DNA from: Methanobacteriaceae archaeon
Lineage (GTDB): Archaea; Methanobacteriota; Methanobacteria; Methanobacteriales; Methanobacteriaceae
Reading direction: 5' to 3'
Assembly: GCA_020854915.1 (NCBI GenBank)
Contig: JAHKLT010000018.1
Span: 1-35,488, forward strand
DNA: 35,488 nt
The notes below the pieces were generated by a model. That model worked only from the letters and a program-made list of their open reading frames with translations, was not told the DNA's origin and did no database searches. Below are positions 7,373 through 17,154 of this stretch, one piece after another. The translations under genes were made by a program, and so were the position numbers. Every line of letters begins with the position of its first letter. The first letter of the stretch is position 1.

Positions 7373-8254
7373 TTAAATTTTTACAAATCTTGCTTTTTTA
7401 TATCTTGTAAAAACTTTAGCATTTTCATTTGGGATAGTGACAATATCCTGAGGTCTGAAAGGACCATAAACTTTTTCATCTACTCCAACAATTGGATCGA
7501 TATCATCAAAAATTAATATAGTTTCATTTTTAGATTTTTTAGAGCTAGAACCTGTATCAAACTGATTATCAATGTCTTGATATATATTAGAAATATTTTC
7601 AGAAGAGATGTCCTCTTTTTTTGATTTATTAATCTGTTTTTCAACTGGTTCTCTTTTTTCATCATTAATAATTTTAGCTTTAGAAACCTTTTCTAGATTT
7701 TCTAAAATAAGATCTTTTTCAATAGCTTTAGATTTATTAATTTTTGTTTTAGTTTCTTTATCTGAAATATTATTTTCTTTTTTATTAGATTTAATATCTG
7801 ATTTTATGATAGTTTTTTGATTATTATCTTTAGAAACATCAGCTATTAAATCATCTTCACTAAGTTTATATAAAGAAATATTAGTTCTATGACCTTTTAA
7901 TGAATCAATTAAAGAAAAATAGAATTTTTCCTCTTCAGGAGTTAGGTTAATAGGAGTAGTATCTAATAAATCAAACTTAGGTTTTCCAGTAAATAAATGA
8001 AAAGATCGATGAATGTTTATAACTGCTGCATCAGTGATTTTGTACTCTCTTCTTTCACAAATTTCAGTTGCAACCATTTGACTTTCTTTAAGTAAATTAT
8101 ATTCATTTGAAAAAGGATCACTACTAGCACTTTTCCTTAATTTATCTAAATAATCATGAATACTTTTATAAAAATCTTCGTCAACACGTGCTAATGTGCT
8201 TTTATTTCGTTCTTTTTTTTGAATTTCACGTAAAAACTTATAAAATTTATCCAC
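7373..8254 (-). CDS. Archaeal GINS complex subunit (Gins51-type)
   Basis: A 293-residue subunit of GINS, the replication-fork complex that joins the MCM helicase to other replisome parts. The helical A domain covers about residues 1-125 (FYKFLREIQKKER, KESQMVATEICERREYKI, NLTPEEEKFYFSLIDSL). The small beta-rich B domain is at the C-terminus (about 246-293: IDPIVGVDEKVYGPFRPQDIVTIP). A-then-B order is the Gins51 arrangement. Between them lies a long Lys/Asn/Ser/Asp-rich, probably disordered linker (about 135-245), longer than usual. The start is GTG with GATGGT upstream. It lies 43 bp after PCNA, and co-transcription of the two is likely. Confidence 0.85.
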   Translation of the reverse strand: MDKFYKFLREIQKKERNKSTLARVDEDFYKSIHDYLDKLRKSASSDPFSNEYNLLKESQMVATEICERREYKITDAAVINIHRSFHLFTGKPKFDLLDTTPINLTPEEEKFYFSLIDSLKGHRTNISLYKLSEDDLIADVSKDNNQKTIIKSDIKSNKKENNISDKETKTKINKSKAIEKDLILENLEKVSKAKIINDEKREPVEKQINKSKKEDISSENISNIYQDIDNQFDTGSSSKKSKNETILIFDDIDPIVGVDEKVYGPFRPQDIVTIPNENAKVFTRYKKARFVKI

Positions 8255-8297
8255 TTAATACCATCTCTTAAAAAAAAAAATAAAAAAAATTGATGAA

Positions 8298-9032
8298 TTA
8301 ATCATCAGTTTCGATTCTTGGAGCAAGTAAGAAACTAAGTTCCCCATCCTCTGAAATCATTTTAAGAGTTAAATTCAAAGGCATATCATCTCCAAGTTTA
8401 ATAATAGCTATGTCTGAAAATTTATCTGCTTTAAGCATTTGTCTAATTTTTTCAAGTGAAAATAATGAACTAGCTTCTGTGTCAATTTTTTCACCATGAA
8501 TATATTCTACACTAGCATCACCAAAGTCTCCTTCAGCATTAGCAGTAAATTTTTCACTATCCACTTTTAAAGATATTTTTTCTGAGAATATTTCAATATC
8601 ATTAATAGAATCTTTTAAAAGTGAAAATGGAACTTCAAATTTAGTTGGGTGTTCAATATCAGGAGGAGTTGGATTTTCATACTCCATATCAATTAAGCGT
8701 ATTTTGAATTGCCTTTTAGCTTCACCCTCAAAAGTAATAATAAAATTACCTTCCTCTAAAGACATTATAACTCTATCATCAGATTTAGAACGTTTTAAAA
8801 CCTTCATTAACTCATCAGTATCAATGTTAATCTTCTCAGGTTCATCGCAAACATATTCATCAAATAAACTTAATTTAAGCTCTAAATGTACAAATGTTAT
8901 ATGACTACGATCTAAGGCATCTAATCGCATACCTTCACTATCAGTTTGGATTTGTACTTCATCAACAATAGATGAAATAGCATCAAAACTACTTTTTAAT
9001 ATATTAGAATCACTTAATTCAGCTTTAAACAT
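8298..9032 (-). CDS. pcn: Proliferating cell nuclear antigen (DNA sliding clamp)
   Basis: A 244-residue sliding clamp of the replicative polymerase, working as a homotrimeric ring. It begins [19 protein letters not shown], carries the DNA-facing helix and [15 protein letters not shown], has the interdomain connector around residues 115-130 ([14 protein letters not shown]), and ends with the conserved LAPRIE. The length is normal. The ATG follows AGAGGATTTTAA. It is adjacent to a GINS subunit gene, a replication pairing seen in other Euryarchaeota. Possible clients in this window include the neighbouring EndoQ. Confidence 0.97.
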   Translation of the reverse strand: MFKAELSDSNILKSSFDAISSIVDEVQIQTDSEGMRLDALDRSHITFVHLELKLSLFDEYVCDEPEKINIDTDELMKVLKRSKSDDRVIMSLEEGNFIITFEGEAKRQFKIRLIDMEYENPTPPDIEHPTKFEVPFSLLKDSINDIEIFSEKISLKVDSEKFTANAEGDFGDASVEYIHGEKIDTEASSLFSLEKIRQMLKADKFSDIAIIKLGDDMPLNLTLKMISEDGELSFLLAPRIETDD

Positions 9033-9273
9033 TTAAAATCCTCTAAAATTATATATTGGAATTTAATTAAATCAATAAACTATATTGTACTATTACCAAT
9101 CCTTAATAATTGAATAAATACAATATTAAATTATACTAATATTTTTAGATTTCATTATTTATAAAGTTATATCGATTTAAAAAAAGAAATTTTTTAAAAT
9201 TCATTTAATGTTAATTCTAATAGCTAAAGAAAAGATTTATGATTAATATTAAACATAATATATAATAGATAAA

Positions 9274-10068
9274 ATGAAAGATTATTTAAAAGAAGAAATT
9301 ATAAACTTTGTTGAAAAAACAGATATTAATTCTTTTAGTGAAAATCCTTTTAGAAAACCAATAATAAAATTTAAATCAGCTAATGATCCGATGTTTAATG
9401 ATTTAAAAGAAGTTATTGGAGATTTTCACTTTACTCCAAAAGAAGCTTTTGAATATTATTTTGGTGAAAATACTTTTGAAGATGGTACAGTAATAGCTAT
9501 TGCATTACCATACAGTAATAATGTTCTTGGTAATAAAAAAGGAATACCTTCTAAAAAGCTATCATTAATTGCACCTGTTTTAAAAGATTTATCTAATTAT
9601 ATTATAAAACTTTTAAATTCCAAAGGATACAAAGCTATCGATCCATCTAGTGAAGATTTTTTTAAGATTTCAACTACAAAAGATATTTACTCAAATTGGT
9701 CACAAAGACACATTGCATATATTTCTGGACTTGGAACTTTTAGTTTAACTGGTGGTTTAATTACAGATTCTGGAAAATCTGTTTTGATTTTAACATTAGT
9801 TACTGATTTGCTTGTCAAGGAAGATAAAAGACAATATTCTTCTTTAAATGAATATTGTTTATATGATTCTAAAGGAAGCTGTGGAAAATGTATTGAAAGA
9901 TGTAAATATGGTGCAATTTCAAGTAATGGTGTTGATAAAAACAAGTGTTTAGATATGTCTTTTGATACAGAAGCAAGTGATTTACAAGCTGAAATTGATT
10001 CTAATTATGGTTGTGGTCTTTGTTTAATTGATGTTCCTTGTGAAAATGAAAAACCAGTACCAAAATAA
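9274..10068 (+). CDS. QueG-like 4Fe-4S protein (epoxyqueuosine reductase-related)
   Basis: A 264-residue iron-sulfur protein. The C-terminal part has SCGKCIERCKYGAI and later GCGLCLIDVPCENEKP, a ferredoxin-like arrangement for one or two 4Fe-4S clusters. The N-terminal 190 residues resemble the cobalamin-binding fold region of COG1600/QueG relatives (FEDGTVIAIALPY, RHIAYISGLGTFSLTGGLIT). Bacterial QueG reduces epoxyqueuosine in tRNA, but archaea make archaeosine, so the archaeal substrate is unknown. Reductive chemistry with a corrinoid is the family-based guess. A TATA-like AATATATAATA lies just upstream, with no strong ribosome binding site, so the message may have a very short leader. It converges on the next gene with a 7-bp gap. 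Confidence 0.75.
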   Translation: MKDYLKEEIINFVEKTDINSFSENPFRKPIIKFKSANDPMFNDLKEVIGDFHFTPKEAFEYYFGENTFEDGTVIAIALPYSNNVLGNKKGIPSKKLSLIAPVLKDLSNYIIKLLNSKGYKAIDPSSEDFFKISTTKDIYSNWSQRHIAYISGLGTFSLTGGLITDSGKSVLILTLVTDLLVKEDKRQYSSLNEYCLYDSKGSCGKCIERCKYGAISSNGVDKNKCLDMSFDTEASDLQAEIDSNYGCGLCLIDVPCENEKPVPK

Positions 10069-10075
10069 TTTAAAT

Positions 10076-10585
10076 TTACTTTTTAAAAGAAAAACTTATT
10101 ATAGCAGTTGAAATATTTGAATCTAAATTAAATTTATAGTGTTTTTTTATATAAGAATCAGAATTAGTAGATGGTTCTGATATATAAGCTTTAGAAATTT
10201 CACGAAATTGTAATAAATCATTATATTCACCACCAGGCAAAACAAAATATTCTCCATTTAAGAAAGGAGCATTACCTTTTAATTTTTTCTTAAACAATAC
10301 AAAATCATCACTTAAAAACTCATAAAGAGATTCATCACAATATTTTTCAATATCTTCTGAATTAGATAAATGTTTACCAACAATATTTCTCTCATCATCA
10401 ATAAGTAAGACTTCTGATTCACCAGGAATTTTAAAACTTTCGTCTATAAATAAAACAAAATGAAGATCTTCTAAAAAACATTTTTTAAAACCTTCATTAA
10501 CAACAGGAACTATTTCTTTAGTTCTTTCCTCTTCTAAATCAAATAAATCCACCATATTATCTTCATTAAATTCTTTTACATCCAT
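10076..10585 (-). CDS. Conserved-looking acidic protein of unknown function
   Basis: A 169-residue soluble, acidic protein that I do not recognise. It has no signal peptide, membrane segment or cysteine motif. It has alternating hydrophobic stretches typical of a compact fold (DLHFVLFIDESF, SEVLLIDDERNIVG, GEYFVLPGGEYNDLL). Codon use matches the host. The ATG at 10585 follows AGAGGGGGTC, a strong ribosome binding site, which supports real expression. It lies 64 bp downstream of trpA on the same strand. It could be read with the trp operon, but a TATA-like AATTATAAAT in the gap could give it its own promoter. Nothing visible ties it to tryptophan synthesis. Confidence 0.6.
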   Translation of the reverse strand: MDVKEFNEDNMVDLFDLEEERTKEIVPVVNEGFKKCFLEDLHFVLFIDESFKIPGESEVLLIDDERNIVGKHLSNSEDIEKYCDESLYEFLSDDFVLFKKKLKGNAPFLNGEYFVLPGGEYNDLLQFREISKAYISEPSTNSDSYIKKHYKFNLDSNISTAIISFSFKK

Positions 10586-10649
10586 GACCCCCTCTGTTTC
10601 TTTTAAAAAATTTATAATTTTTTGTATAATATTAAAATCCCCATATAAT

Positions 10650-11423
10650 TCAGTTATTACATGCCTCTTTCATAGATTTTACATAATCCATTATAGGTTT
10701 TTTAGCATTTTCACCATAATCAGCAATAATTTTAACAATAGCACTTCCAACAATTACCCCATCTGAAACTTTAGCTATTTCACTAGCTTGTTCAGGTGTT
10801 GAAATACCAAATCCAACTGCAGTTGGAACATCAGTAACTTTTTTAATTTCTTTAATGATAGTCCCTAAGTCTGTTGTAATTTCAGATCTAACACCTGTTA
10901 CACCAAGTGATGATACAAGATAAATAAAGCCTGATGCATCACTAGCTATTTTTTGAATTCTTTCATTAGTTGTTGGTGCAATAAGAGATATAACATCGAT
11001 ATTATTGTTTTTAGCTACACCAGATATTTCTTCTTTTTCTTCAAATGGGACATCTGGAGTAATGATTCCATCAACACCATATTCTTTGCATTTAGAAAAG
11101 AATTTTCCATAACCATAAAACAAAACAGGATTAATATATGTTAAAAAAACTAAAGGAATATCAGTTTGTTTTCGAACTTCTTTTACTATATCAAAAACAT
11201 CATCAGTTGTTATTTTATTTTTTAAAGCTTTAATATTAGCTTCTTGAATTATAACACCTTCAGCTCCAGGATCAGAAAAAGGAATACCTATTTCTACTAA
11301 GTCACAACCTGCTTCTGCCATAGCTAAAATATATTCTATTGTTTTTTCTTTTGACGGGTCTCCTGCTGTTAAAAAGCCTATAAATGCCTTGCCATTTTTA
11401 AATGCATTTGGAATTTTACTCAT
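10650..11423 (-). CDS. trpA: Tryptophan synthase alpha subunit
   Basis: A 257-residue TIM-barrel enzyme that cleaves indole-3-glycerol phosphate to indole and glyceraldehyde-3-phosphate and passes indole to TrpB. The catalytic Glu44 lies in [12 protein letters not shown]. The position equivalent to E. coli Asp60 is Glu55 (PGAEG), a substitution also common in Firmicutes TrpA. The phosphate-binding motif is GFGIST followed by [10 protein letters not shown]. It is the last gene of the trp operon. Its ATG overlaps the 3' end of trpFB by 8 bp, with GGGGAGTTGAT as ribosome binding site. Confidence 0.97.
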   Translation of the reverse strand: MSKIPNAFKNGKAFIGFLTAGDPSKEKTIEYILAMAEAGCDLVEIGIPFSDPGAEGVIIQEANIKALKNKITTDDVFDIVKEVRKQTDIPLVFLTYINPVLFYGYGKFFSKCKEYGVDGIITPDVPFEEKEEISGVAKNNNIDVISLIAPTTNERIQKIASDASGFIYLVSSLGVTGVRSEITTDLGTIIKEIKKVTDVPTAVGFGISTPEQASEIAKVSDGVIVGSAIVKIIADYGENAKKPIMDYVKSMKEACNN

Positions 11424-13200
11424 TTAAATCAACTCCCCTAAATTTTGCAATATCTGAAACATCTTTATCTCCTCTTCCAGATAAACATACAATTATATTA
11501 TCCTCTTTATCAAACTTATGAGCTATTTTTTTTGCATATGCAATTGCATGTGCACTTTCAATAGCTGGTATAATACCTTCAATCCTAGATAAATATTCAA
11601 AAGCTTCTACAGCTTCATCATCAGTGATTGGAACATATTTTGTCCTATCTATGTCATTTAAATAAGCATGTTCTGGACCTATACCTGGATAATCTAATCC
11701 TGCAGATATTGAATAGACTGGGGCTATTTGACCGTGATTAGATTGAATAAATATAGATTTCATCCCATGTAAAATTCCAATTCGACCATTTGTCATTGTA
11801 GCTGCATTATCTGGAGTATCAACACCTTTTCCTGCACCTTCACAACCAATTAATTCAACTTCTTCATCCTCAAGAAAGTTATAAAAGGAACCTATTGCAT
11901 TACTTCCACCACCAACACAAGCGATAATTGCTTTAGGTAATCTTCCTTCCTTTTCAAGAATTTGAGTCTTTGCTTCTTTACTTATAACTGATTGAGCATC
12001 TCTTACAATCATTGGGAATGGATGAGGGCCTACAGTAGAACCTACAATATAATGAGTATCATCAAATCTACCAACCCATTCTCTAAATGTTTCGTTAACT
12101 GCATCTTTTAATGTTTTTGTACCAGTTGTAACTGTATTTACTTTTGCTCCTAATAGTTCCATCCTATATACATTTAAAACTTGTCGTTTAATATCTTCTT
12201 CACCCATATATATTTCGCATTCCATTCCAAAAAAGGCTGCTACAGTAGCTGTTGCAACACCATGTTGACCTGCACCAGTTTCAGCAATGAGTCTAGTTTT
12301 ACCCATTTTTTTTGCAAGTAATCCTTGAACCAAAACATTATTGATTTTATGAGATCCTGTATGATTCAAATCTTCTCTTTTGAAATAAATCTTAGCTCCA
12401 CCTAAATCCTTAGACATTCTTTCTGCATAATATAAAAGAGAAGGTCTACCTGCATATTCATTTAATAAAGTATTCAACTCCTTTTTAAATTCAGGATCAT
12501 TTTTAAAAAATTCATATTCTTCTTCTAAGTGAATTATTTCATTCATTAAAGTTTCTGAAATATATCGCCCACCATATTTACCATATCTTCCATTAGCCAA
12601 TTTTACATCCCCTATTATATTTTTAATTTTATTTTCATCTTTAAATCCATTAGTTTCAACACCACTACTTATATCTACAGCAAAAGGCTTAATTTTGAAA
12701 ATAGCTTCTTTAATATTATTTTCATTTAAACCTCCAGCTAAAAAGAAAGGTTTGTTAATATTTTGAATTAAATTCCAGTTAAATATTTTTCCACTACCTT
12801 TACCACTATCTAATAAATAGTAATCAATATCTTGAAATTCTTCTAAATCAAAGTTATCTTTAATTTCAATAGCTTTTATAATTTTAAGATTTTTTTTGTT
12901 TTTTTCAAAAGATTCATTTTTTAATTTTTTAATATATTGATTATTTTCTTCTCCATGTAATTGTACTATCTCAAAAATACCTTTAGAAAAACCTTCAATA
13001 ATTTTATCTATTTTTTCATCGACAAATATTCCAACAGACAAAATATCATTATTTAATAATGATTTAAGTTTTAAAGCTTTATTAAAATCAATTTTTCTTG
13101 GGCTTTTTGCAAAAACAAAGCCAATATAATCAGGTTTAAATTTATTTACTATATTGATATCTTCTTCTCTTTTAAGCCCACAAATTTTAATTTTAGTCAC
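11416..13200 (-). CDS. trpFB: Fused phosphoribosylanthranilate isomerase - tryptophan synthase beta (TrpF-TrpB)
   Basis: A 594-residue fusion of two consecutive tryptophan enzymes. Residues 1-199 are TrpF: KICGL with the catalytic Cys7, [26 protein letters not shown] and VDISSGVE. Residues from 201 are Trp[12 protein letters not shown], the PLP lysine Lys285 in [17 protein letters not shown], and the PLP phosphate loop [10 protein letters not shown]. TrpF isomerises phosphoribosylanthranilate; TrpB condenses indole with serine. No stop separates the two parts, and no linker is left over. A TTG at 12600 preceded by AGGGGAT could still start a free TrpB of normal length. The GTG start overlaps trpC by 8 bp with GAGG upstream. 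Fused reading is certain in the sequence; whether both forms are made is not known. Confidence 0.93.
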   Translation of the reverse strand: MTKIKICGLKREEDINIVNKFKPDYIGFVFAKSPRKIDFNKALKLKSLLNNDILSVGIFVDEKIDKIIEGFSKGIFEIVQLHGEENNQYIKKLKNESFEKNKKNLKIIKAIEIKDNFDLEEFQDIDYYLLDSGKGSGKIFNWNLIQNINKPFFLAGGLNENNIKEAIFKIKPFAVDISSGVETNGFKDENKIKNIIGDVKLANGRYGKYGGRYISETLMNEIIHLEEEYEFFKNDPEFKKELNTLLNEYAGRPSLLYYAERMSKDLGGAKIYFKREDLNHTGSHKINNVLVQGLLAKKMGKTRLIAETGAGQHGVATATVAAFFGMECEIYMGEEDIKRQVLNVYRMELLGAKVNTVTTGTKTLKDAVNETFREWVGRFDDTHYIVGSTVGPHPFPMIVRDAQSVISKEAKTQILEKEGRLPKAIIACVGGGSNAIGSFYNFLEDEEVELIGCEGAGKGVDTPDNAATMTNGRIGILHGMKSIFIQSNHGQIAPVYSISAGLDYPGIGPEHAYLNDIDRTKYVPITDDEAVEAFEYLSRIEGIIPAIESAHAIAYAKKIAHKFDKEDNIIVCLSGRGDKDVSDIAKFRGVDLNE

Positions 13201-13969
13201 TTTTAAAACCTCTAATTAAATCTTCCTTATTTTCACTTTTCATAAGTGTTTCACCAATTAAAACTCCATCAACACCATTTTTCTTTAAAAGATTTATATC
13301 TTCTTTATTTTTAATTCCGCTTTCTGATATACATATCACATCATCTGGAATATATTGATTTAATTTAATAAAAGTATTTAAATCAACATTAAATGTTTTT
13401 AAATCCCTGTTATTAACACCGATTATTTCACTACCACAGGATATAGCTATTTCAATTTCCTTTTTACTATGAGTCTCAACTAAAGTAGATAAACCTATTT
13501 TTTTAGCTATTTTTATATAATCTCTTAATTTTTTTTCATCTAAAATAGCTACAATTAATAAAATAGCATCTGCACCAATCAATTTAGCTTCATAAATCAT
13601 ATATTCGTCAACAATAAAATCTTTCCTAATGATAGGAATTTTAACATTCTTAGAAATTTTTTCAAGATATGAATCATTTCCTTTGAAAAAATAAGGTTCT
13701 GTTAATACTGAAATTGCATCCACTTCAGCATCTTCATATTCTTTTGCAATAGCTAAATAATTAAAATCTGAATCAATAATACCCTTAGAAGGTGATGCCT
13801 TTTTAATTTCTGCAATTATAGATAGTGAATTTTTATTTAATGCTTTTTTAAATGGAAAGTCTTTAGAGTCATTCAATACATTAAGTTCTTTTTTTAAATC
13901 TTCAAGTGATTTAATTTTTTTATTATCATCAACTCTTTTAATTGTTTTTTTAACTATATCCTCAATCAT
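13193..13969 (-). CDS. trpC: Indole-3-glycerol phosphate synthase
   Basis: A 258-residue TIM-barrel enzyme that closes the indole ring from carboxyphenylaminodeoxyribulose phosphate. The signatures are [14 protein letters not shown] (catalytic Lys), [38 protein letters not shown] and ISESGI. An alternative TTG start at 13978 would add three residues but overlaps the trpGD stop. The ATG at 13969 has TTGATTATT upstream and is preferred. It lies between trpGD (5-bp gap) and trpFB (8-bp overlap), so translational coupling is likely. Confidence 0.96.
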   Translation of the reverse strand: MIEDIVKKTIKRVDDNKKIKSLEDLKKELNVLNDSKDFPFKKALNKNSLSIIAEIKKASPSKGIIDSDFNYLAIAKEYEDAEVDAISVLTEPYFFKGNDSYLEKISKNVKIPIIRKDFIVDEYMIYEAKLIGADAILLIVAILDEKKLRDYIKIAKKIGLSTLVETHSKKEIEIAISCGSEIIGVNNRDLKTFNVDLNTFIKLNQYIPDDVICISESGIKNKEDINLLKKNGVDGVLIGETLMKSENKEDLIRGFKSD

Positions 13970-13974
13970 AATAA

Positions 13975-15558
13975 TCAACTATTTGAACCTTTAATAAATA
14001 AATCTAATTGCTTTCGAGCTTTTCCACTATCAATAAGTTCTTGAGCTAATCTAACACCTTCAAAAAGTGAATCAACTTTACCTGCTATATAAAGTCCTGC
14101 AGCTGAATTTAAAACAACAGCATCTCTTTTAGGTCCTTTTTTACCATCTAATATAGATAAAGTTATATTTGCATTTTCTTCAGGTATTCCACCAATTAAA
14201 TCTTCTTTAGAAGAAATATCTAAATTAAAATCTTCAGGAGATATTTCATATTCAATTAATTCATCATTTTTAATTTCACATAATGTGGTTTTATCACTAA
14301 CAGATATCTCATCTAGTTTATCATTACCATAAACAACCATTGCTGATTTTACACCCAAATTTTTAAGTACTTTAGCAAGAGGAACAACAAGTGATTTATC
14401 ATATACTCCTAAAACCTGCATAGAAGCACCAGCAGGGTTTGTTAATGGACCTAAAATATTAAAAATTGTAGGGATTGATAATTCTTTACGTATTGGTGCT
14501 ACATATTTCATAGCTATGTGGTAATTTTGTGCAAATAAAAAACAAATGTTAATTTTCTCTAATAATTCTAAAGATTTCTCAGGAGAAACATTAATATTAA
14601 CTCCTAATGCTTCTAAAACATCAGCAGCTCCTGATTTACTTGATGCTGACCTATTACCATGTTTTGCAACTGGAACACCTGCTGATGAAATTACAATAGA
14701 AGAAGTGGTTGATATATTAAATGAATTTGATCCATCCCCCCCAGTTCCAACAATTTCTAAAACATCAAGATCATTTAGAAGTTTTACACAATGATTTCTC
14801 ATAGCATCAGCAGAAGCAGTAATTTCTTCAATTGTTTCACCTTTCAAAAATAATGCAGTTAAATAAGAACTCATTTGAACATCACTAGCTTGACCCCTCA
14901 TAATTTCATCCATGGAATCTTTGGCTAATTTATAAGAAATATTTTCCTTTTTTGCAATTTTTAAAATAGCTTCACTAATATTAGAATCTCTTTTAAAGCT
15001 ATTTAGAAAATTTAAAATTATTGTTGAACCATCATCTGTTAAAATAGATTCTGGATGAAATTGTAAACCATAAACCAAATCATTTTTATGTTTTACTGCC
15101 ATGATTTCACCATCATCACTTTTAGCTATTATAGATAAGTTTTTTGGAAGATTGTCTTTATTAACAGACAAAGAATGATATCTTCCAACATCTATGGAAT
15201 TAGGAAGTGTTTTAAATATTTTATCATTAGTTAAACTAATATTTGATGTTTTACCATGCATTAAAGAATCTGAATAGATGATTTCTCCACCAAAAGCTTC
15301 ACAAATAGCTTGATGTCCAAGACAAATACCTAAAATAGGAATTTTACCTGAAAAATATCTGACAATATCAATCGAAATACCTGCATTTGAAGGTTTACCT
15401 GGACCTGGAGATAATATAATAGCTTCAGGATTTAATTCTTCTATTTCTTCAATTGTAACTTTATCATTTCTAAAAACTTCTATATTTGGATTAAATTCAC
15501 CAATGATTTGATATAAGTTATAAGAAAAACTATCATAATTATCTATAAGAACGATCAT
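13975..15558 (-). CDS. trpGD: Fused anthranilate synthase glutaminase - anthranilate phosphoribosyltransferase (TrpG-TrpD)
   Basis: A 527-residue fusion, as in the E. coli trpD gene. Residues 1-190 are the class I glutamine amidotransferase TrpG: NYDSFSYNL, SPGPGKP, the nucleophile Cys79 in GICLGHQ, and the QFHPES triad segment. It feeds ammonia to TrpE. Residues from about 195 are TrpD: the glycine loop VGTGGDGSNSFNISTTSS near 270, GNRSASSKSGAADVLEALG, and GPLTNPA. TrpD transfers phosphoribose to anthranilate. The ATG overlaps the trpE stop (TAATG), which suggests coupling with the partner subunit TrpE. Confidence 0.96.
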   Translation of the reverse strand: MIVLIDNYDSFSYNLYQIIGEFNPNIEVFRNDKVTIEEIEELNPEAIILSPGPGKPSNAGISIDIVRYFSGKIPILGICLGHQAICEAFGGEIIYSDSLMHGKTSNISLTNDKIFKTLPNSIDVGRYHSLSVNKDNLPKNLSIIAKSDDGEIMAVKHKNDLVYGLQFHPESILTDDGSTIILNFLNSFKRDSNISEAILKIAKKENISYKLAKDSMDEIMRGQASDVQMSSYLTALFLKGETIEEITASADAMRNHCVKLLNDLDVLEIVGTGGDGSNSFNISTTSSIVISSAGVPVAKHGNRSASSKSGAADVLEALGVNINVSPEKSLELLEKINICFLFAQNYHIAMKYVAPIRKELSIPTIFNILGPLTNPAGASMQVLGVYDKSLVVPLAKVLKNLGVKSAMVVYGNDKLDEISVSDKTTLCEIKNDELIEYEISPEDFNLDISSKEDLIGGIPEENANITLSILDGKKGPKRDAVVLNSAAGLYIAGKVDSLFEGVRLAQELIDSGKARKQLDLFIKGSNS

Positions 15559-17054
15559 TATTTCAGTCCCCCATTTGCAATTTTTAAAGCAGAAATAACA
15601 GCTTGAGCCTTATTTATTGTTTCTTCATACTCAGTTTCAGGAACACTATCTGCTACAATCCCTCCACCTGATCTAATATAAACTTTGTTTTCACGAGCAA
15701 AAGCTATTCTAATAGAAATACATGTATCAATATTTCCACTTAAATCAATATATCCAATTGCTCCACCATAAATACCTCTTTTATTATTTTCTAATTCATT
15801 TATAATTTCACAAGCTCTAATTTTTGGAGCGCCAGATAAAGTACCTGCTGGTAAAATTGAATCAATAGCTGATAATTCATCTAATCCATCTTTTAAAATT
15901 CCTGTAACAGTAGACCCTATATGCATCACATGAGAAAATCTTTCAATTGATAAGTATTTATCAACATGTACAGAACCAATTTCACTTATTTTACCAATAT
16001 CATTCCTACCTAAATCTACAAGCATATTGTGTTCAGCTAATTCCTTCTCATCAGATAATAATTCTTTTTCTAAATATATATCTTCTTCATCAGTTTGACC
16101 TCTTAGTCTTGTTCCTGCAAGAGGAAAATTAAATAATTTCTTATTTTGAAGTTTTACAAGTGTTTCAGGAGATGCACCAGCTATTTCAATATCATCACTT
16201 GAAAAATAAAACATATAAGGTGAAGGATTAAGTGTACGTAAAACCCTATAAGTATCTAATAAACTACCACTAATTTCAGCTTCTATCCTATTAGATAAAA
16301 CAACTTGGAAAATATCTCCTTCTTTAATATAGTTTTTAGCTTTTTCAACCTTTTGACAATATTCTTCTTTTGAAAATAACGATTTAAAATCAGTTTTTAA
16401 ATTTAAAGGTTCAATATTATCTATTTTTCCATTTTTAATTAAATTAACGATTTCTTTTATTTCATTAGTAGCTAATTCATAGTTTACATCTAAATTGTTA
16501 GTTTCAATATTAACTATTATAATAATCTTTTGTTTAAAATTATCAAATGTAATAACTTTATCAAAAAGCATTAAATCAATATCTTTAAAATTATCCTGAT
16601 TTTGAGCATTTAAACTGAGTGTTGGCTCATTGTATTTTATATAATCATAAGCAAAATATCCTACAAGTCCACCAGTAAATGTAGGTAAATCTGGAAGTTT
16701 TGGAGATTTATTCTGCCTAATAATCTCATTAATATAATTTCTAGGATGATTTGATTTTTTATCTACTTCAAAATCTTTTTTAATATCTTCATTTAAATTA
16801 TTTTTAATATTAACAATACCATTATCACAAGTAAATTCTAATATAGGATCAAAACCTAGAAATGTATATCTTCCCCATTTTTTAGAATCTTCAACACTTT
16901 CTAGCATATAACAATGTTTACTAATCTCTTTTAATTTCTTTAAAACTTCAATAGGAGTTACAATATCAGAAAATAATTCATATGCAACTGGAATTCTTTT
17001 ATAATCCTTATTTGAAGTTATATTTTTAATTTCTTCTAAACTTAATAAAAACAT
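15558..17054 (-). CDS. trpE: Anthranilate synthase component I
   Basis: A 498-residue chorismate-binding enzyme that makes anthranilate with ammonia from TrpG. The N-terminal feedback region contains CYMLESVED, matching the LLES motif that binds tryptophan in other TrpE proteins, so feedback inhibition is expected. The catalytic C-terminal domain has IKEGDIFQVVLSNR, ASPETLVK, PLAGTRLRG, DLGRNDIG, LPAGTLSGAPKIRA, YGGAIGYID and IRSGGGIVADS. It is the first gene of the operon. AGAAGGGATC precedes the ATG, and the upstream promoter carries TGTACA boxes. Confidence 0.97.
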   Translation of the reverse strand: MFLLSLEEIKNITSNKDYKRIPVAYELFSDIVTPIEVLKKLKEISKHCYMLESVEDSKKWGRYTFLGFDPILEFTCDNGIVNIKNNLNEDIKKDFEVDKKSNHPRNYINEIIRQNKSPKLPDLPTFTGGLVGYFAYDYIKYNEPTLSLNAQNQDNFKDIDLMLFDKVITFDNFKQKIIIIVNIETNNLDVNYELATNEIKEIVNLIKNGKIDNIEPLNLKTDFKSLFSKEEYCQKVEKAKNYIKEGDIFQVVLSNRIEAEISGSLLDTYRVLRTLNPSPYMFYFSSDDIEIAGASPETLVKLQNKKLFNFPLAGTRLRGQTDEEDIYLEKELLSDEKELAEHNMLVDLGRNDIGKISEIGSVHVDKYLSIERFSHVMHIGSTVTGILKDGLDELSAIDSILPAGTLSGAPKIRACEIINELENNKRGIYGGAIGYIDLSGNIDTCISIRIAFARENKVYIRSGGGIVADSVPETEYEETINKAQAVISALKIANGGLK

Positions 17055-17092
17055 AAGATCCCTTCTATGTATTATTAATTAGTAAATTGCAT

Positions 17093-17123
17093 TATATAAA
17101 ACTTTGCAGTACATTTTTGTACA
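17093..17123 (-). promoter_or_regulatory. trp operon promoter with TrpY-type TRP boxes
   Basis: On the minus strand, TGTACA (17123-17118), four A residues, then TGTACT (17113-17108) lie directly upstream of the TATA box TTTATATA (17100-17093). The two boxes are direct repeats with starts 10 bp apart, about one helical turn. In Methanothermobacter, the repressor TrpY binds TGTACA TRP boxes at the trp promoter. The predicted start is near 17071, leaving a leader of about 17 bases with AGAAGGGATC. No trpY homologue is recognisable immediately beside the operon. The same 100-bp gap also contains the end of the antiporter gene downstream. Confidence 0.7.
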
Positions 17124-17154
17124 TTTTATGAAAATTCAAAAAAAAATATTAAAA

